From positions 1,346,001 to 1,410,000 of the forward strand of contig NZ_JABXJG010000002.1 of assembly GCF_013375535.1 (NCBI RefSeq): a stretch of 64,000 bases of DNA. Reading direction: 5' to 3'. Shown in pieces: positions 32,784 through 41,843 of this stretch (position 1 is the stretch's first letter; each line of letters begins with the position of its first letter). Source of the DNA: Sphingobium sp. 15-1. GTDB lineage: Bacteria; Pseudomonadota; Alphaproteobacteria; Sphingomonadales; Sphingomonadaceae. The position numbers and the translations under genes are program-made. The notes beneath the pieces were generated by a model. It worked only from the letters and a program-made list of their open reading frames with translations, made no database searches and was not told where the DNA came from.

Positions 32784-35720
32784 TTATGCCGCATTCGTCG
32801 CGGAGTTGTTAACCGGTTCCCGCAACACGCGATTGTAAAGCCATCCGATCCCGATCAGGCTGAACCCCAATGCCAGGAAGGAAGCGATCCGCAGCAGGCC
32901 GGTCAAGCCCGAAGCGTCGAACAGGAACACCTTCGCCACGGCGACAAGCATCAGCAGCAGCGAAGCGATCCGCCAGTCCCGCGCCTGCCTGTGGATGCCC
33001 CACAGCAGGAAGCCCACCGCCAGCCCCAGCGCGAGCACGGAGCGGAGAATATCCTCCGCCTGGCCGACCCCCGGCACCGTCAGCAAGGGGCCCGCAAAGG
33101 CTTGCCGGAGCAAGGCGACCCCGAACAGCGCCGTCAAGCCCATCCGCAGCCCATCCGCCATGCGCGGCCCCCAGGCCCCCACGACCCGAAGCGCCAGGAA
33201 GGAGAGGGCAAGAGCAACCGGCAGCAGATTGACGACCGGCCAGCGGCCGACCTCCTGCGGAAACCACAGCGGATCATGCAGCACGACGGTATAAACCAGC
33301 AAATGCGCCAATCCCGCACCGGCGAGCAATCCTCCGGCGGCCTGTCCTCCCATCCGCCAGATCAGGAATCCGGCCCCGATCAAAAGCCCTTCCCAAACCG
33401 TCCGCTCCGCCAGAGCCCAGCGCGTCACGTCGCCCCAATCCGCCAGCCCGAAAAGCTGCTTATACCCCACATGCACCGCGACCCCGCCCAGCAGCCCGGC
33501 GACAGCCCATCCCACCCGCCGCTCGACCAGCCCGACAACCGGAGCGGCGCGCCACAAGGCCACAGCCAGCAGCGCCGCTGGCACGGCCAGCCGCCGCGCC
33601 GCGTCCCCGATCCCCGGCAGATCCCGCGCCAGCACCGGCTCGCCCGCCAGCGACAGCAAGGCCCGGCCCAACCACATGCCCAAAGGCCAGCAAGCCCAAA
33701 GCGCCACCACCGCCAGGACCACGCCCAGCGCAGGCACCATCCGCCCCACCGGCAGCCGCCGCGCCCCCTCCGCCAGCAAGGCCAGCCCCAAAGCGGCCGC
33801 CACCGCCAGCCAGCCCCCCGGAACCAACTGCGTCACCGCGCCATAAGCCAGCAGCGCCGCCGCTCCCTGGGCCACCAACCGGCCCTCCGCAAAGCGCGCG
33901 CGCCAGGCGAAGAGCGCCGCCATCGCCGCTACGGCTGCCCAATGCGCCATGCACTGCGCAGGCGCGCCCGATGCCGCCTCGCCCCAGAGCCGGTCCATTC
34001 CGTTCGATCCCGCCAAAGCCAGGACCGCCATGCAGGCGAATCCCCAGCCGCTCCATTCGACCCGCCGATCCTCCGCGCGCTCCGCCAGCATCAGCATCCC
34101 CGCCGCCACCGCCGCGATCACCACCGGCAGCATCCACTCCGGCAGTCCCAGCCCGCCGGACAGCAGCATCAGCATCCCCGCCGCGCTCGCCAGCGTCACG
34201 AAACGCGCATCCCCGCGTCGTCCCTCGCAACCCCAGCCGGTCAGCATCGCCGCCCCCGGGAATCCCGCCGCCGCCAGCGCCAGCAGGGCAAATTCCCCGT
34301 CCAGCCCCACGCGCCAGAAATGCCCCAGCGCCACGAAAAACCCGCCCAGCGCCAGCCCGGCGATCTGCCCCGCCTCGACCAGTCCACCGACGCGCCAGAG
34401 CCGCCACAGGGCCGCCCCGCCATAGATCGCGACCATCCCCAGCATGACGAGCGTGAAGCGCCCCATCTCCGGATGCGGCCACACCGCCGCCAGCAGCAGG
34501 GCCACGGCCGCTCCGACCGCCGCCAGGGGCCGCAACGCCGCCTCCCGCCCCAGCCACAGCAGCGCGGCGGACAGCAGTCCGAACAGCCCCCAATGCAACA
34601 GCGCAAAGCCGCCCGTCGCCACCAGCGCCGCCATTTGCGCCGCCGCCACGACAGCCGCGCCGACCCGCAGCAGCACCGCCCGCGCTCCGGAAAAGGCGAA
34701 CAGCGGCAAGATGATGCCCAGCATCAGCGCCAGCAGGCCAACCGACAGCGACGACGCCCATTCCAGCGCCCCGACCGCCAGCATGACCGCGCCCCAGCCA
34801 GCCCCGCCGATCAGCGCGCTCACGCCCAGCCACATCCACCGCTGCGTCCGCGACAGCAGCGTCAGGCCGCCGACCGCCAGGGCCAGATAGCAGCTCAGCA
34901 AGGGCACGTTGGGCTGCCCCGCCTGGACCAGCGCGGGTGCCGCCAACCCGCCGACCAGCCCCAGCAGGGCGCTCGGCGCCCCGAAGCGCAGCGCCAGCGC
35001 CATGGCCAGCCCAGTCACCCCCGCCAGCCCGGCAAAGGCGACGGCCGGTCCCACCAGCCCGTACAGCGTATGCGCCGCCAATATGCTGACATAGAGCGTC
35101 GCGAGACCTGCCCCGGACAGCGCCTGCCATACCCGCGCATCGCGCACCCGCTCCTCCAGCCGCAAGGCCGCCTCGGCGCCGCCGATCAGCCCGCCGCCGA
35201 ACAGCAGCCCCAGCGCGACCCGCACCAGCGGCGACAACAGCCCTGCGTCGATCGAATATTTGACCAGCAGCACCCCCGCGACCGCCAGCGTCACCCCGCC
35301 CGCCCAGATCGGCAGGCGGTGGCCGAACAGCTCCTCGAAGCTGAAGGACGGACGGGAAGGGGCCGCGACGGGCGTTTCCGGTTCGGCGGGGATTTCTGCG
35401 ATCGAGGGCGGGGGAGAGGCTTCTACACTATCCGTGCGCCGCTCCACGATCGCCGCAGGCTGTAATGGCCGCTCTGCCTCTTCCTTCTCCTCTCTGTCAT
35501 TCCCGCGAAGGCGGGGCCCCATCTCCCGCACCTCACCCCAGGGGGAACGCTCATGAGATGGACCTCCGCCTTCGCGGGAGTGGCGGTCGAGGGCAAGAGG
35601 GGAGGGCGCAGTCATGTCCCCACCCTCCAGCACAGCCAATCGGCGCTCCGCAGCCTTCAGCCGCCCGCGCATATCGAACAGCATGATCCCGAAAACCACT
35701 AAAACGAGCGTCATGAACAT
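32784..35720 (-). CDS. DUF2339 multi-pass membrane protein
   Basis: The 978-residue protein begins with a membrane anchor and a short coiled coil (RGRLKAAERRLAVLEGG), then a variable linker. About 25 hydrophobic segments rich in Gly, Ala and Leu follow, the hallmark of DUF2339 proteins. The biochemical role is unknown. The linker residues translated from 35499-35583 (HSREGGGPSHERSPWGEVRE and on to PRLRGND) are an in-frame copy of a repetitive palindrome. A very long open frame on the opposite strand is an artefact of GC-rich codon use. The stop is 24 bases before the next gene. Confidence 0.9.
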   Translation of the reverse strand: MFMTLVLVVFGIMLFDMRGRLKAAERRLAVLEGGDMTAPSPLALDRHSREGGGPSHERSPWGEVREMGPRLRGNDREEKEEAERPLQPAAIVERRTDSVEASPPPSIAEIPAEPETPVAAPSRPSFSFEELFGHRLPIWAGGVTLAVAGVLLVKYSIDAGLLSPLVRVALGLLFGGGLIGGAEAALRLEERVRDARVWQALSGAGLATLYVSILAAHTLYGLVGPAVAFAGLAGVTGLAMALALRFGAPSALLGLVGGLAAPALVQAGQPNVPLLSCYLALAVGGLTLLSRTQRWMWLGVSALIGGAGWGAVMLAVGALEWASSLSVGLLALMLGIILPLFAFSGARAVLLRVGAAVVAAAQMAALVATGGFALLHWGLFGLLSAALLWLGREAALRPLAAVGAAVALLLAAVWPHPEMGRFTLVMLGMVAIYGGAALWRLWRVGGLVEAGQIAGLALGGFFVALGHFWRVGLDGEFALLALAAAGFPGAAMLTGWGCEGRRGDARFVTLASAAGMLMLLSGGLGLPEWMLPVVIAAVAAGMLMLAERAEDRRVEWSGWGFACMAVLALAGSNGMDRLWGEAASGAPAQCMAHWAAVAAMAALFAWRARFAEGRLVAQGAAALLAYGAVTQLVPGGWLAVAAALGLALLAEGARRLPVGRMVPALGVVLAVVALWACWPLGMWLGRALLSLAGEPVLARDLPGIGDAARRLAVPAALLAVALWRAAPVVGLVERRVGWAVAGLLGGVAVHVGYKQLFGLADWGDVTRWALAERTVWEGLLIGAGFLIWRMGGQAAGGLLAGAGLAHLLVYTVVLHDPLWFPQEVGRWPVVNLLPVALALSFLALRVVGAWGPRMADGLRMGLTALFGVALLRQAFAGPLLTVPGVGQAEDILRSVLALGLAVGFLLWGIHRQARDWRIASLLLMLVAVAKVFLFDASGLTGLLRIASFLALGFSLIGIGWLYNRVLREPVNNSATNAA
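35499..35583. repeat. REP-like palindromic element inside the DUF2339 coding sequence
   Basis: The left arm CATTCCCGCGAAGGCGGGG and the right arm CCTCCGCCTTCGCGGGAGTG are nearly perfect inverted copies about 45 bases apart. This is the common CCCGCGAAGGCGGG-type intergenic repeat, but here it is read in frame as part of the protein linker. Confidence 0.75.
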
Positions 35721-35775
35721 GAGTCGAACCCCTGAAACCCGACCGACATGCTCCTGCTACCGAAAAATTTAACAC

Positions 35776-35806
35776 CGTTCAATAAAATAATTAGACAGCG
35801 TTCAAT
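35776..35806. promoter_or_regulatory. CGTTCAAT direct repeats, candidate TetR operator
   Basis: CGTTCAAT occurs at 35776-35783 and 35799-35806, within the 107-bp gap between the divergent DUF2339 and TetR genes. Flanking bases (ACACCGTTCAAT, ACAGCGTTCAAT) extend the similarity. This suits binding by the TetR protein encoded at 35828. Confidence 0.5.
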
Positions 35807-35827
35807 TCATTCCCTATCGCTCATCCC

Positions 35828-36427
35828 ATGGGCAGACGATCCGATCACAGCCGCGAGGAATTGGAGGCGTTCATCCTGGAGGAAGGCCACCGCCACATGG
35901 CCGAATCCGGTTTCGCCAAATTCTCCTCCCGCGAAGTGGCCAAGCGCATCGGCTACTCCGTCGGCACGCTCTACAATGTCTTCGGCAGCTATGACCGCCT
36001 GGTCGCCGCCATCAACACGCGCACCTTCGACCTGTGGGCCGCCTTTCTGGAGCAGCGTCTCGCCGGCGATCCGCAAGACCGCATCGCCGCGCTGGTGGAG
36101 GGATATTTCAGCTTCGCCCAGGAAAACCCGAATATCTGGATGGCGATCTACGACCACCGCCTGCCGCCCGGCGTTCCCATGCCGGAGGATTATGCCCGGC
36201 AGCGCGGCCGCCTTACCGAAGTCGTCGTGCGCGAAGTCGCCGCTGTCCTGCCGCCGGACGGCAGAGAGGGCGCCCCGCGCCTCGCCCGCTCGCTGGTGGC
36301 GACGGTCCACGGCCATTGCACTTTCGCGCTCAACGGCAGCTTCGCCCTTCTGGGGGAGACCGATCCGCTTGAGATGGCGACGGCCCGCGTCAAGGAAAGC
36401 TTGATCGCAGCCGGGGCGAAATTGTGA
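35828..36427 (+). CDS. TetR/AcrR family transcriptional regulator
   Basis: A 199-residue TetR protein. The N-terminal HTH is SREEVAKRIGYSVGTLYNVF-like (GFAKFSSREVAKRIGYSVGT). The C-terminal domain, with WMAIYDHRLPPG, resembles WHG/TetR_C_33 members. It is divergent from the DUF2339/acyltransferase operon, which it may regulate through the CGTTCAAT repeats. The ligand is unknown. Confidence 0.9.
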   Translation: MGRRSDHSREELEAFILEEGHRHMAESGFAKFSSREVAKRIGYSVGTLYNVFGSYDRLVAAINTRTFDLWAAFLEQRLAGDPQDRIAALVEGYFSFAQENPNIWMAIYDHRLPPGVPMPEDYARQRGRLTEVVVREVAAVLPPDGREGAPRLARSLVATVHGHCTFALNGSFALLGETDPLEMATARVKESLIAAGAKL

Positions 36428-36529
36428 CATGGGAGGGGCCGCATCGCATGATCCTGCGCGGAACAGGGAATCGCGACGCAGCCTCCTGAATCTGCTATAG
36501 TCCCCTCCGGCTGTCAGGGGAGTCGCATC

Positions 36530-37162
36530 ATGGTCTACTGGATGCTCAAGGGCCGGGAATTCGCCAACTGCAACTGCGAATATGGCTGCAACTGCCAGTT
36601 TGGCGGCTTGCCCGACAAGGGCCATTGCCAGGCCGCCTTCGGCTTCGCCATCGATGAGGGGCGCCACGGCAATACCGACCTGTCCGGCCTGAACATCGCC
36701 GCCGTGTTCCGCTGGCCCGGCCCGATCCACGAAGGGCAGGGCGAATGCGTGACCTTTGTCGACGAACGCGCGAGCGAGGCGCAGCGCAACGCCCTGCTGA
36801 CGATCATGACCGGCGGCGACACCGCTCCCATGGCGACGGTGTTCGCCGTCTTCGCCTCCACCATCGCCACCATGCATGAGCCGCGCTTCGTTCCCGTCAA
36901 TTTCGAGGTCGACGTCGAAGGGCGCAAGGGCCGCCTGCGCATCCCCGGCCATCTGGAAATGGACGGCGAACCGATTCGCAGCCCGGTCGACGGATCGGAA
37001 ATCCGCGCCCAGATCCACTTGCCCGACGGCTTTGAATATGAAGTGGCGGAGGTCGGCTCCGGCGCCAGCCGCGCCATTGCGCCGATGCAGCTCGACCATG
37101 CGTCCAGCTACGGCCAGTTCGCCTATCTTCACCTCGACAGCCACGGCGTCGTCAGGGGTTGA
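36530..37162 (+). CDS. DUF1326 domain protein
   Basis: The 210-residue protein has the N-terminal Cys motif CNCEYGCNCQF typical of DUF1326, suggesting metal or redox chemistry, followed by a beta-rich domain. No signal peptide is evident. It is directly followed by a DUF2182 membrane protein, a gene pair commonly found together, so the two probably act as a unit. The function of the pair is not established. Confidence 0.88.
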   Translation: MVYWMLKGREFANCNCEYGCNCQFGGLPDKGHCQAAFGFAIDEGRHGNTDLSGLNIAAVFRWPGPIHEGQGECVTFVDERASEAQRNALLTIMTGGDTAPMATVFAVFASTIATMHEPRFVPVNFEVDVEGRKGRLRIPGHLEMDGEPIRSPVDGSEIRAQIHLPDGFEYEVAEVGSGASRAIAPMQLDHASSYGQFAYLHLDSHGVVRG

Positions 37163-37164
37163 CG

Positions 37165-37956
37165 ATGCCGCCATGGAGCGCGGTGCTCGCCCGGCACCGC
37201 TTGATTTCGCTTGTCGCTTTGGCGGTGCTGATCGCGCTGGCCTGGGGCTGGCTGATCTCGGGCGCCGGCATGGGCATGGCTCCGGCCGCCTCGCTGTTCC
37301 CCGCCGGCCTGGCGGAAGACCCGATGCTGGCGATGATGATGCCCGGCGACGCGCCGTGGACGGCGGTGCAGTTCGCCGTGACGTTCGCCATGTGGTGGGT
37401 GATGATGGTCGCGATGATGCTTCCCTCCGCCGCGCCGATGGTCCTGCTCTACGCCCGCGCCGCGCCCGCCAATGTCCGCGCCGCGGCGGAGAGCTTCATC
37501 CTGGGCTATTTGCTGGCCTGGGGCCTCTTCTCCCTGATCGCCACGCTGATGCAATGGCGCCTGGCGACAATGGCGATGCTGTCCCCCATGGCGATGGCGA
37601 CATCCAGCCGCCCGCTGGCCGCCGCGCTGCTGATCGCGGCGGGGGCCTATCAGATCAGCCCATGGAAGGATGCCTGCCTGCGTCAATGCCGCAATCCCGC
37701 GCAATTCCTCAGCCGCCATTACCGGCCGGGATGGATCGGCGCGCTGCGCATGGGAATGGTCCATGGCGCCTGGTGCGTGGGCTGCTGCTGGATGCTGATG
37801 GCGCTGCTGTTCGCGGGCGGGATCATGAACCTCGCCTGGATCGCGCTGCTGACGCTGCTGGTCGCGCTGGAGAAGCTGTTGTCTTGGGGCCGCGCGTTGT
37901 CTGTGGCGGCGGGTATAGGCTGTATCCTGTTGGGATGGGCGATATTGGTGGGGTGA
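37165..37956 (+). CDS. DUF2182 integral membrane protein
   Basis: The protein has 263 residues, with about six membrane segments and the family motifs MWWVMMVAMMLPSAAPM and HGAWCVGCCWMLMALLF. The latter may bind metal through Cys and His. The ATG at 37165 lies 3 bases after the stop of the DUF1326 gene, so translation is probably coupled. It is likely an inner-membrane partner of the DUF1326 protein. Confidence 0.88.
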   Translation: MPPWSAVLARHRLISLVALAVLIALAWGWLISGAGMGMAPAASLFPAGLAEDPMLAMMMPGDAPWTAVQFAVTFAMWWVMMVAMMLPSAAPMVLLYARAAPANVRAAAESFILGYLLAWGLFSLIATLMQWRLATMAMLSPMAMATSSRPLAAALLIAAGAYQISPWKDACLRQCRNPAQFLSRHYRPGWIGALRMGMVHGAWCVGCCWMLMALLFAGGIMNLAWIALLTLLVALEKLLSWGRALSVAAGIGCILLGWAILVG

Positions 37957-37997
37957 GGGTTTTTGGCGGTAGGCGTGGATGATGTTCGGTCTGGGTA

Positions 37998-38085
37998 AAC
38001 TGGGCTCCTGCGCAGGCAGGAGCCCAGTTCCGCCCTCAGTATGTCATCGCAGCGCTTGAACTATGCTCCTGCCTGCGCAGGAGCA
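37998..38085. terminator. Pair of GCTCCTGCGCAGGCAGGAGC palindromes between convergent genes
   Basis: Two strong hairpins share the same core. AACTGGGCTCCTG pairs with CAGGAGCCCAGTT (37998-38029), and TGCTCCTG with CAGGAGCA (38064-38085). They lie between the converging DUF2182 and FixJ genes and may end transcription from both sides. A related palindrome occurs at 46705-46726, so this is also a dispersed repeat family. Confidence 0.6.
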
Positions 38086-38131
38086 CGTACCGCGTAACGG
38101 CAGCAGCTAGCCAGACCAGCCCGCTGCCAGA

Positions 38132-38755
38132 TTAAGCCTCGTCTTTCTCCACCCCTGCATGAAAGGCGATGCGCAGCGCTTCGGCCAGGCTCTTCACCTC
38201 CAGCTTCTGCATCAGGTTGGCGCGGTGGATCTCCACCGTGCGGGGGCTGATGCCCAGATCATAGGCGATGGTCTTGTTCGGCAGCCCTTCGACCAGCCCG
38301 TCCAGCACCTCGCGTTCCCGCTCGGTCAGGATGTTGAGCCGTGCCCGCGCGTCGTCCGCCCGCGCGCTCGCGCCGCGATCGGCCACCGCCACCCGCCGCG
38401 CCGCATCGACGCAGCCCAGCAGCGCCGCCTTTTCGAACGGTTTCTCGATAAAGTCGCTCGCCCCGGCCTTCATCGCGGTCACCGCCATGTCGATGTCGCC
38501 ATGGCCGGTCATGATCACCACCGGCAGCATGACGCCCCGCTCCCGCAATTCCCGCTGCACCGCCAACCCGTCGATGTCGGGCATCCGCACGTCCAGCAGC
38601 ACGCAGCCCGGCTCCAGCTCGGCGGCCTCCTTCAGAAAGGGCAAGCCGCCCTCGAACAGCTTCACGGCGAAACCGCTCGTCTTCAGCATGAAAGACAGCG
38701 ACCGCCGGATCGCCTCGTCATCGTCCACGACATAGATGGGGAATGGCTCGCTCAT
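38132..38755 (-). CDS. fixJ: FixJ-type response regulator
   Basis: The 207-residue protein has a receiver domain with the acidic pocket VVDDDEA and the phospho-acceptor Asp55 in LLDVRMPDIDG. The C-terminal LuxR-type HTH contains LTEREREVLDGLVEGLPNK and ISPRTVEIHRANLMQKL. It would be phosphorylated by the FixL-type kinase encoded 66 bases upstream and then activate low-oxygen genes. Its targets are not obvious here, although the neighbouring universal stress protein gene is a candidate. Confidence 0.92.
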   Translation of the reverse strand: MSEPFPIYVVDDDEAIRRSLSFMLKTSGFAVKLFEGGLPFLKEAAELEPGCVLLDVRMPDIDGLAVQRELRERGVMLPVVIMTGHGDIDMAVTAMKAGASDFIEKPFEKAALLGCVDAARRVAVADRGASARADDARARLNILTEREREVLDGLVEGLPNKTIAYDLGISPRTVEIHRANLMQKLEVKSLAEALRIAFHAGVEKDEA

Positions 38756-38821
38756 GCTTTAGTCCTTCTTGTTGGCCGCATTTTGCGAGCCGTCAGCCGT
38801 GCCGGCTGACTTCAAAATGCT

Positions 38822-39967
38822 CTAATCCGCTGCGTCCAGGGTGAAGTGAAAGGCCGTGCCGCTCCATTGCGACGGTCCGGCCCAGATGCGTCCGCCATGA
38901 CCCTCGACGATGGTCTGGCTGATCGACAGGCCGACGCCCATGCCGGAAGCCTTGGTGGTGGTGAAGGGGGTGAAGAGGGTGCGCGACATGTCCGGCGCCA
39001 GCCCCGGTCCGCTGTCCGCGACGATCACCTCGACCCGGCCGTTTTCTCCCGGAATGGCGGACAGGCGCAGGATGCGCGCCGGGCTGTCGGCCATCGCCTC
39101 CACAGCGTTCTTGGTGAGGTTGATGACGACCTGCTGCAACTGGACCCGGTTGACCAGCACCTTGTCGACGCGGGGATCGACGCTGATGTCCATGTCCAGC
39201 CCCCGGCTGTCGACGCCGATGAAGGCCAGCGCCGCCCCTTCCGCCAGCAGCACGCGCAGGGGTTCGGGCTGGCGCATGGTTTCGCCGCGCTTGATGAACT
39301 CGCGCAGCGACCGGATGATCTCGCCCGCGCGCAGCGCCTGGTTCGCGCTTTCCGCCATCGCCTCGCGCAGCAATTCCCGGTCCACCGGCCCCTCGGCGTC
39401 GAGCATGTCGCGCCCCGCCTCCAGATAATTGGCGATGGCCGTCAGGGGCTGGTTGAGCTCATGCGCCAGGGCGGAGGCCAGCGTTCCCATCGCCGTCACG
39501 CGGCCGACATGGGCCAGCTCCGCCTGCAAATCGGCCACGCGCCGCTCGGCCTGCTGGCTTTCGGTGAGGTCGCGGATGAAGCCGGTAAACAGCCGCCGCC
39601 CCTCATCCTGCACCTCGCCCACCGACAGTTCGATGGGAAAGGTCGACCCGTCCCGCCGCCGCGCGCTGGTCAGGCGGCCGACGCCGATGATCCGCTTTTC
39701 CCCGGTCGACAGATAATGATGGATATAACCGTCATGCCTTTCCCGGTCGGGGGAGGGCATCAGCATCGAGATATTCTCGCCCAGCACGTCGCTTTCGGCA
39801 TATTGGAACATGCGCTGCGCCGCCGCGCTGAACGACACGATCTGTCCGCGCATGTCGATGACGATCAGCGCGTCCGGCACGGTCGCCAGGATGGAGCCGA
39901 GCAGAGCCTGTTCCAGACTATGCTCGCGCTGCGTCAATCCATCGGTTTCGTCGTCCGCTACCGCCAT
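38822..39967 (-). CDS. fixL: FixL-type oxygen-sensing histidine kinase
   Basis: The 381-residue kinase has a PAS domain (about residues 25-140) and a HisKA domain with the phospho-acceptor His169 in ALAHELNQPL. The ATPase domain has NLTKNAVEAM, DSGPGL and GMGVGLSISQTIVEGHGG. The PAS contains RHDGYIHHY (His78) and RIIGVGRLTSARRRDG, matching the region that binds heme in rhizobial FixL. It therefore probably senses oxygen and, unlike many FixL proteins, has no membrane segments. It is co-directional with fixJ and with the universal stress protein gene, which is 20 bases upstream. Confidence 0.9.
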   Translation of the reverse strand: MAVADDETDGLTQREHSLEQALLGSILATVPDALIVIDMRGQIVSFSAAAQRMFQYAESDVLGENISMLMPSPDRERHDGYIHHYLSTGEKRIIGVGRLTSARRRDGSTFPIELSVGEVQDEGRRLFTGFIRDLTESQQAERRVADLQAELAHVGRVTAMGTLASALAHELNQPLTAIANYLEAGRDMLDAEGPVDRELLREAMAESANQALRAGEIIRSLREFIKRGETMRQPEPLRVLLAEGAALAFIGVDSRGLDMDISVDPRVDKVLVNRVQLQQVVINLTKNAVEAMADSPARILRLSAIPGENGRVEVIVADSGPGLAPDMSRTLFTPFTTTKASGMGVGLSISQTIVEGHGGRIWAGPSQWSGTAFHFTLDAAD

Positions 39968-39987
39968 GCCCCTACCATGCCGTGGCT

Positions 39988-40803
39988 TCAGTGCGCCAGC
40001 AAGAGCGGAACATGCACTTCACGCAGCATGGCGCGGGTGACGCCGCCGAACACCATCTCGCGCAATCGGCTATGGCCAAAGGCGCCCATCACCATCCAGT
40101 CCGGCTTCAGCACGCCGATGGCGGCCTTCAGCGCCGCTTCGACGGTGCGGCCGTCCTGCGGCCAGGTGTGGAACTGGCATTTGATGCCGTGGCGGGCCAG
40201 ATATTCCGGCGCATCGGTCGCCGGGAAGGGATATTTGCCCGCTTCCTCGACCGTCACGACATGCACTTCCTCCGCCAGCTTCAGCAGCGGCACGGACAGG
40301 CGCAGCGCGGCGGAGGCTTCCTGCGAACCCTCCCACGCCACGACTGCGCGGCCCGTCACCCGAAAGGACTTCGCCTCCTGCGGCACGGCGATCACCGGAA
40401 CCCGCCCGGCCAGCGCCAGATCGGCGGCCAGGTGCAGCGGATCGGCAAATTCCTTGCGCGGGCCGGCCGGCAGGGTGACGATCATGCCGTCGGTCAGCGT
40501 CGCGGCGGACAGCAGGCCATGGACGACATCGCCCTCCACATGGCGCCAGTCCCAGCTCACATCCTCCCGGCGCAGCCGATCCTCTATGCGCGTCCGGGCC
40601 TTTTCGTCGATGTCGTAGAGTTCGGCCATCATCGCCGGCGCCATGGACGCTCCGCCATACATGTCCGCCGCGACGAAATCGGGCATGGCCGTCACCTGCG
40701 CGCAATGGATATGCGCGCCCGATGCGCGGGCCAGATCGCAAGCCGCCTGCAAGCGGCTTTCCGCGCCATGATCTTCGTGAATGTGCAGCAGGACCGATTT
40801 CAT
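39988..40803 (-). CDS. Universal stress protein, tandem UspA domains
   Basis: The 271-residue protein contains two UspA folds. The second carries the ATP-binding signature MGAFGHSRLREMVFGGVTRA. Such proteins accumulate under hypoxia or stasis and modulate survival by unclear means. Its position directly upstream of fixL and fixJ, in the same direction, suggests co-expression under low oxygen. Confidence 0.9.
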   Translation of the reverse strand: MKSVLLHIHEDHGAESRLQAACDLARASGAHIHCAQVTAMPDFVAADMYGGASMAPAMMAELYDIDEKARTRIEDRLRREDVSWDWRHVEGDVVHGLLSAATLTDGMIVTLPAGPRKEFADPLHLAADLALAGRVPVIAVPQEAKSFRVTGRAVVAWEGSQEASAALRLSVPLLKLAEEVHVVTVEEAGKYPFPATDAPEYLARHGIKCQFHTWPQDGRTVEAALKAAIGVLKPDWMVMGAFGHSRLREMVFGGVTRAMLREVHVPLLLAH

Positions 40804-40911
40804 CGTCTATCTCCCGGCAAGCGTCTCTTCACCCTCTGGCTAGGACTGCCCCGGCGCGGTCGCCATCAGGAATAATCCTTATATCTCTTTTCGCGGCGGA
40901 ATCCGATTGCA

Positions 40912-41280
40912 ATGGTCATGAGCTGGACGACCATACGCCTCGAACTTGCCCGGACGCCGTCCTTTCCCAATGGATCGGCGGCCCGAAGCTATGTGCTGCG
41001 CCTGCCGCTGGGGATCGGCGGCCTGATCGACGAAAAGGAATATCGCATCCACCCCGAACTGGCGACGGCGCGGCGGTTCTGGCCCAATGAGCCCGACCGG
41101 CACGGCACGCTGCTGCACACCCGGCATGGCTGGGCGCTGTCCTATGAACCGGGGGAGGCGGATGACGAGAAGATCTACCGGCTGGACGCGCACGCCATCC
41201 AGCCGGGCGCCTATCTGACGCTGACCGATCCGGAGGGGGAATGCCTGCCCTTCGTGGTGAAGGCGCTCAGTTCCGCCTGA
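40912..41280 (+). CDS. Hypothetical protein, 122 aa
   Basis: A basic-to-neutral small protein without signal peptide or membrane segment. It contains ELARTPSFPNGSAARSYVLR and HGWALSYEPGEADDEKIYRL and ends in a short beta-rich part. It is not recognised by function. It is divergent from the universal stress protein gene and followed by a pilin gene. The ATG at 40912 or 40918 may be used. Confidence 0.65.
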   Translation: MVMSWTTIRLELARTPSFPNGSAARSYVLRLPLGIGGLIDEKEYRIHPELATARRFWPNEPDRHGTLLHTRHGWALSYEPGEADDEKIYRLDAHAIQPGAYLTLTDPEGECLPFVVKALSSA

Positions 41281-41377
41281 CAAGGATTCTCCTTCATCAC
41301 GGCCATTGGGGCGCAATGGCGTCATCAGGGTTAATCGATTTTACATCTTCCGCAAAAAGGCGCATCTTGCGGCCACT

Positions 41378-41818
41378 ATGGGGCAGGGGGGTATGATGCC
41401 GCGCGTCAAGGGGCTGATCGCAAGGATGATGGCGGATGGTTCCGGCGCATCGGCGGCGGAATATGCGCTGCTGCTTGGCGTGCTGGCCAGTTCGGTGGCG
41501 ATGGCCTCCTGGGCCTTGGGGCAATCGATCACCGGGGTCTTTAACGACAGCGCCGACCTAATCGTCCGTTATGCTTCGGCCTCGGGCGCCGATGGCGGCT
41601 CTTCCTCGACAGGAGCATCCTCCGCCACGCCGGGCGCAGGCGGCTCTTCCTCCTCTTCCACTCCACCCGGCAATTCAGGCAGTGCGCCGGGCCAGAATGG
41701 GACGACGCCGGGCCAATCCGGTTCCAATCCAGCCAGCGGCAACGCCCCGCCGGGTCAATCGGGCACCAATCCGGGGCAAAGCGGCGGCAATTTCGGTCAG
41801 TCGAAGAAGAATCCGTAG
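41378..41818 (+). CDS. Flp family type IVb pilin with a Gly/Ser/Gln-rich tail
   Basis: The N-terminal part is a Flp/Fap pilin. A short leader precedes SGASAAEYALLLGVLASSVAMA, the hydrophobic helix with the conserved Glu and Tyr that follow the prepilin cleavage site. The C-terminal 70 residues are low-complexity, with repeats of the PGQSGTNPGQSGGN type, unlike typical Flp pilins. The start could be the ATG at 41378, 41393 or 41396. No assembly genes (tad/cpa) are adjacent, so it is an orphan or minor pilin. Confidence 0.75.
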   Translation: MGQGGMMPRVKGLIARMMADGSGASAAEYALLLGVLASSVAMASWALGQSITGVFNDSADLIVRYASASGADGGSSSTGASSATPGAGGSSSSSTPPGNSGSAPGQNGTTPGQSGSNPASGNAPPGQSGTNPGQSGGNFGQSKKNP

Positions 41819-41843
41819 AGGCTTGGCGGCCGGGCGGCTCGCG

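Noticed and set aside
32349..35465. Very long plus-strand open frame (over 1000 codons)
   Set aside because: It lies opposite the acyltransferase and DUF2339 genes, is dominated by Arg, Gln, Pro and His, and has no recognisable domain. It is an antisense artefact of GC-rich codons.
38846..40618. Plus-strand frame opposite FixL and the universal stress protein
   Set aside because: It spans two real genes and their spacer without any domain.
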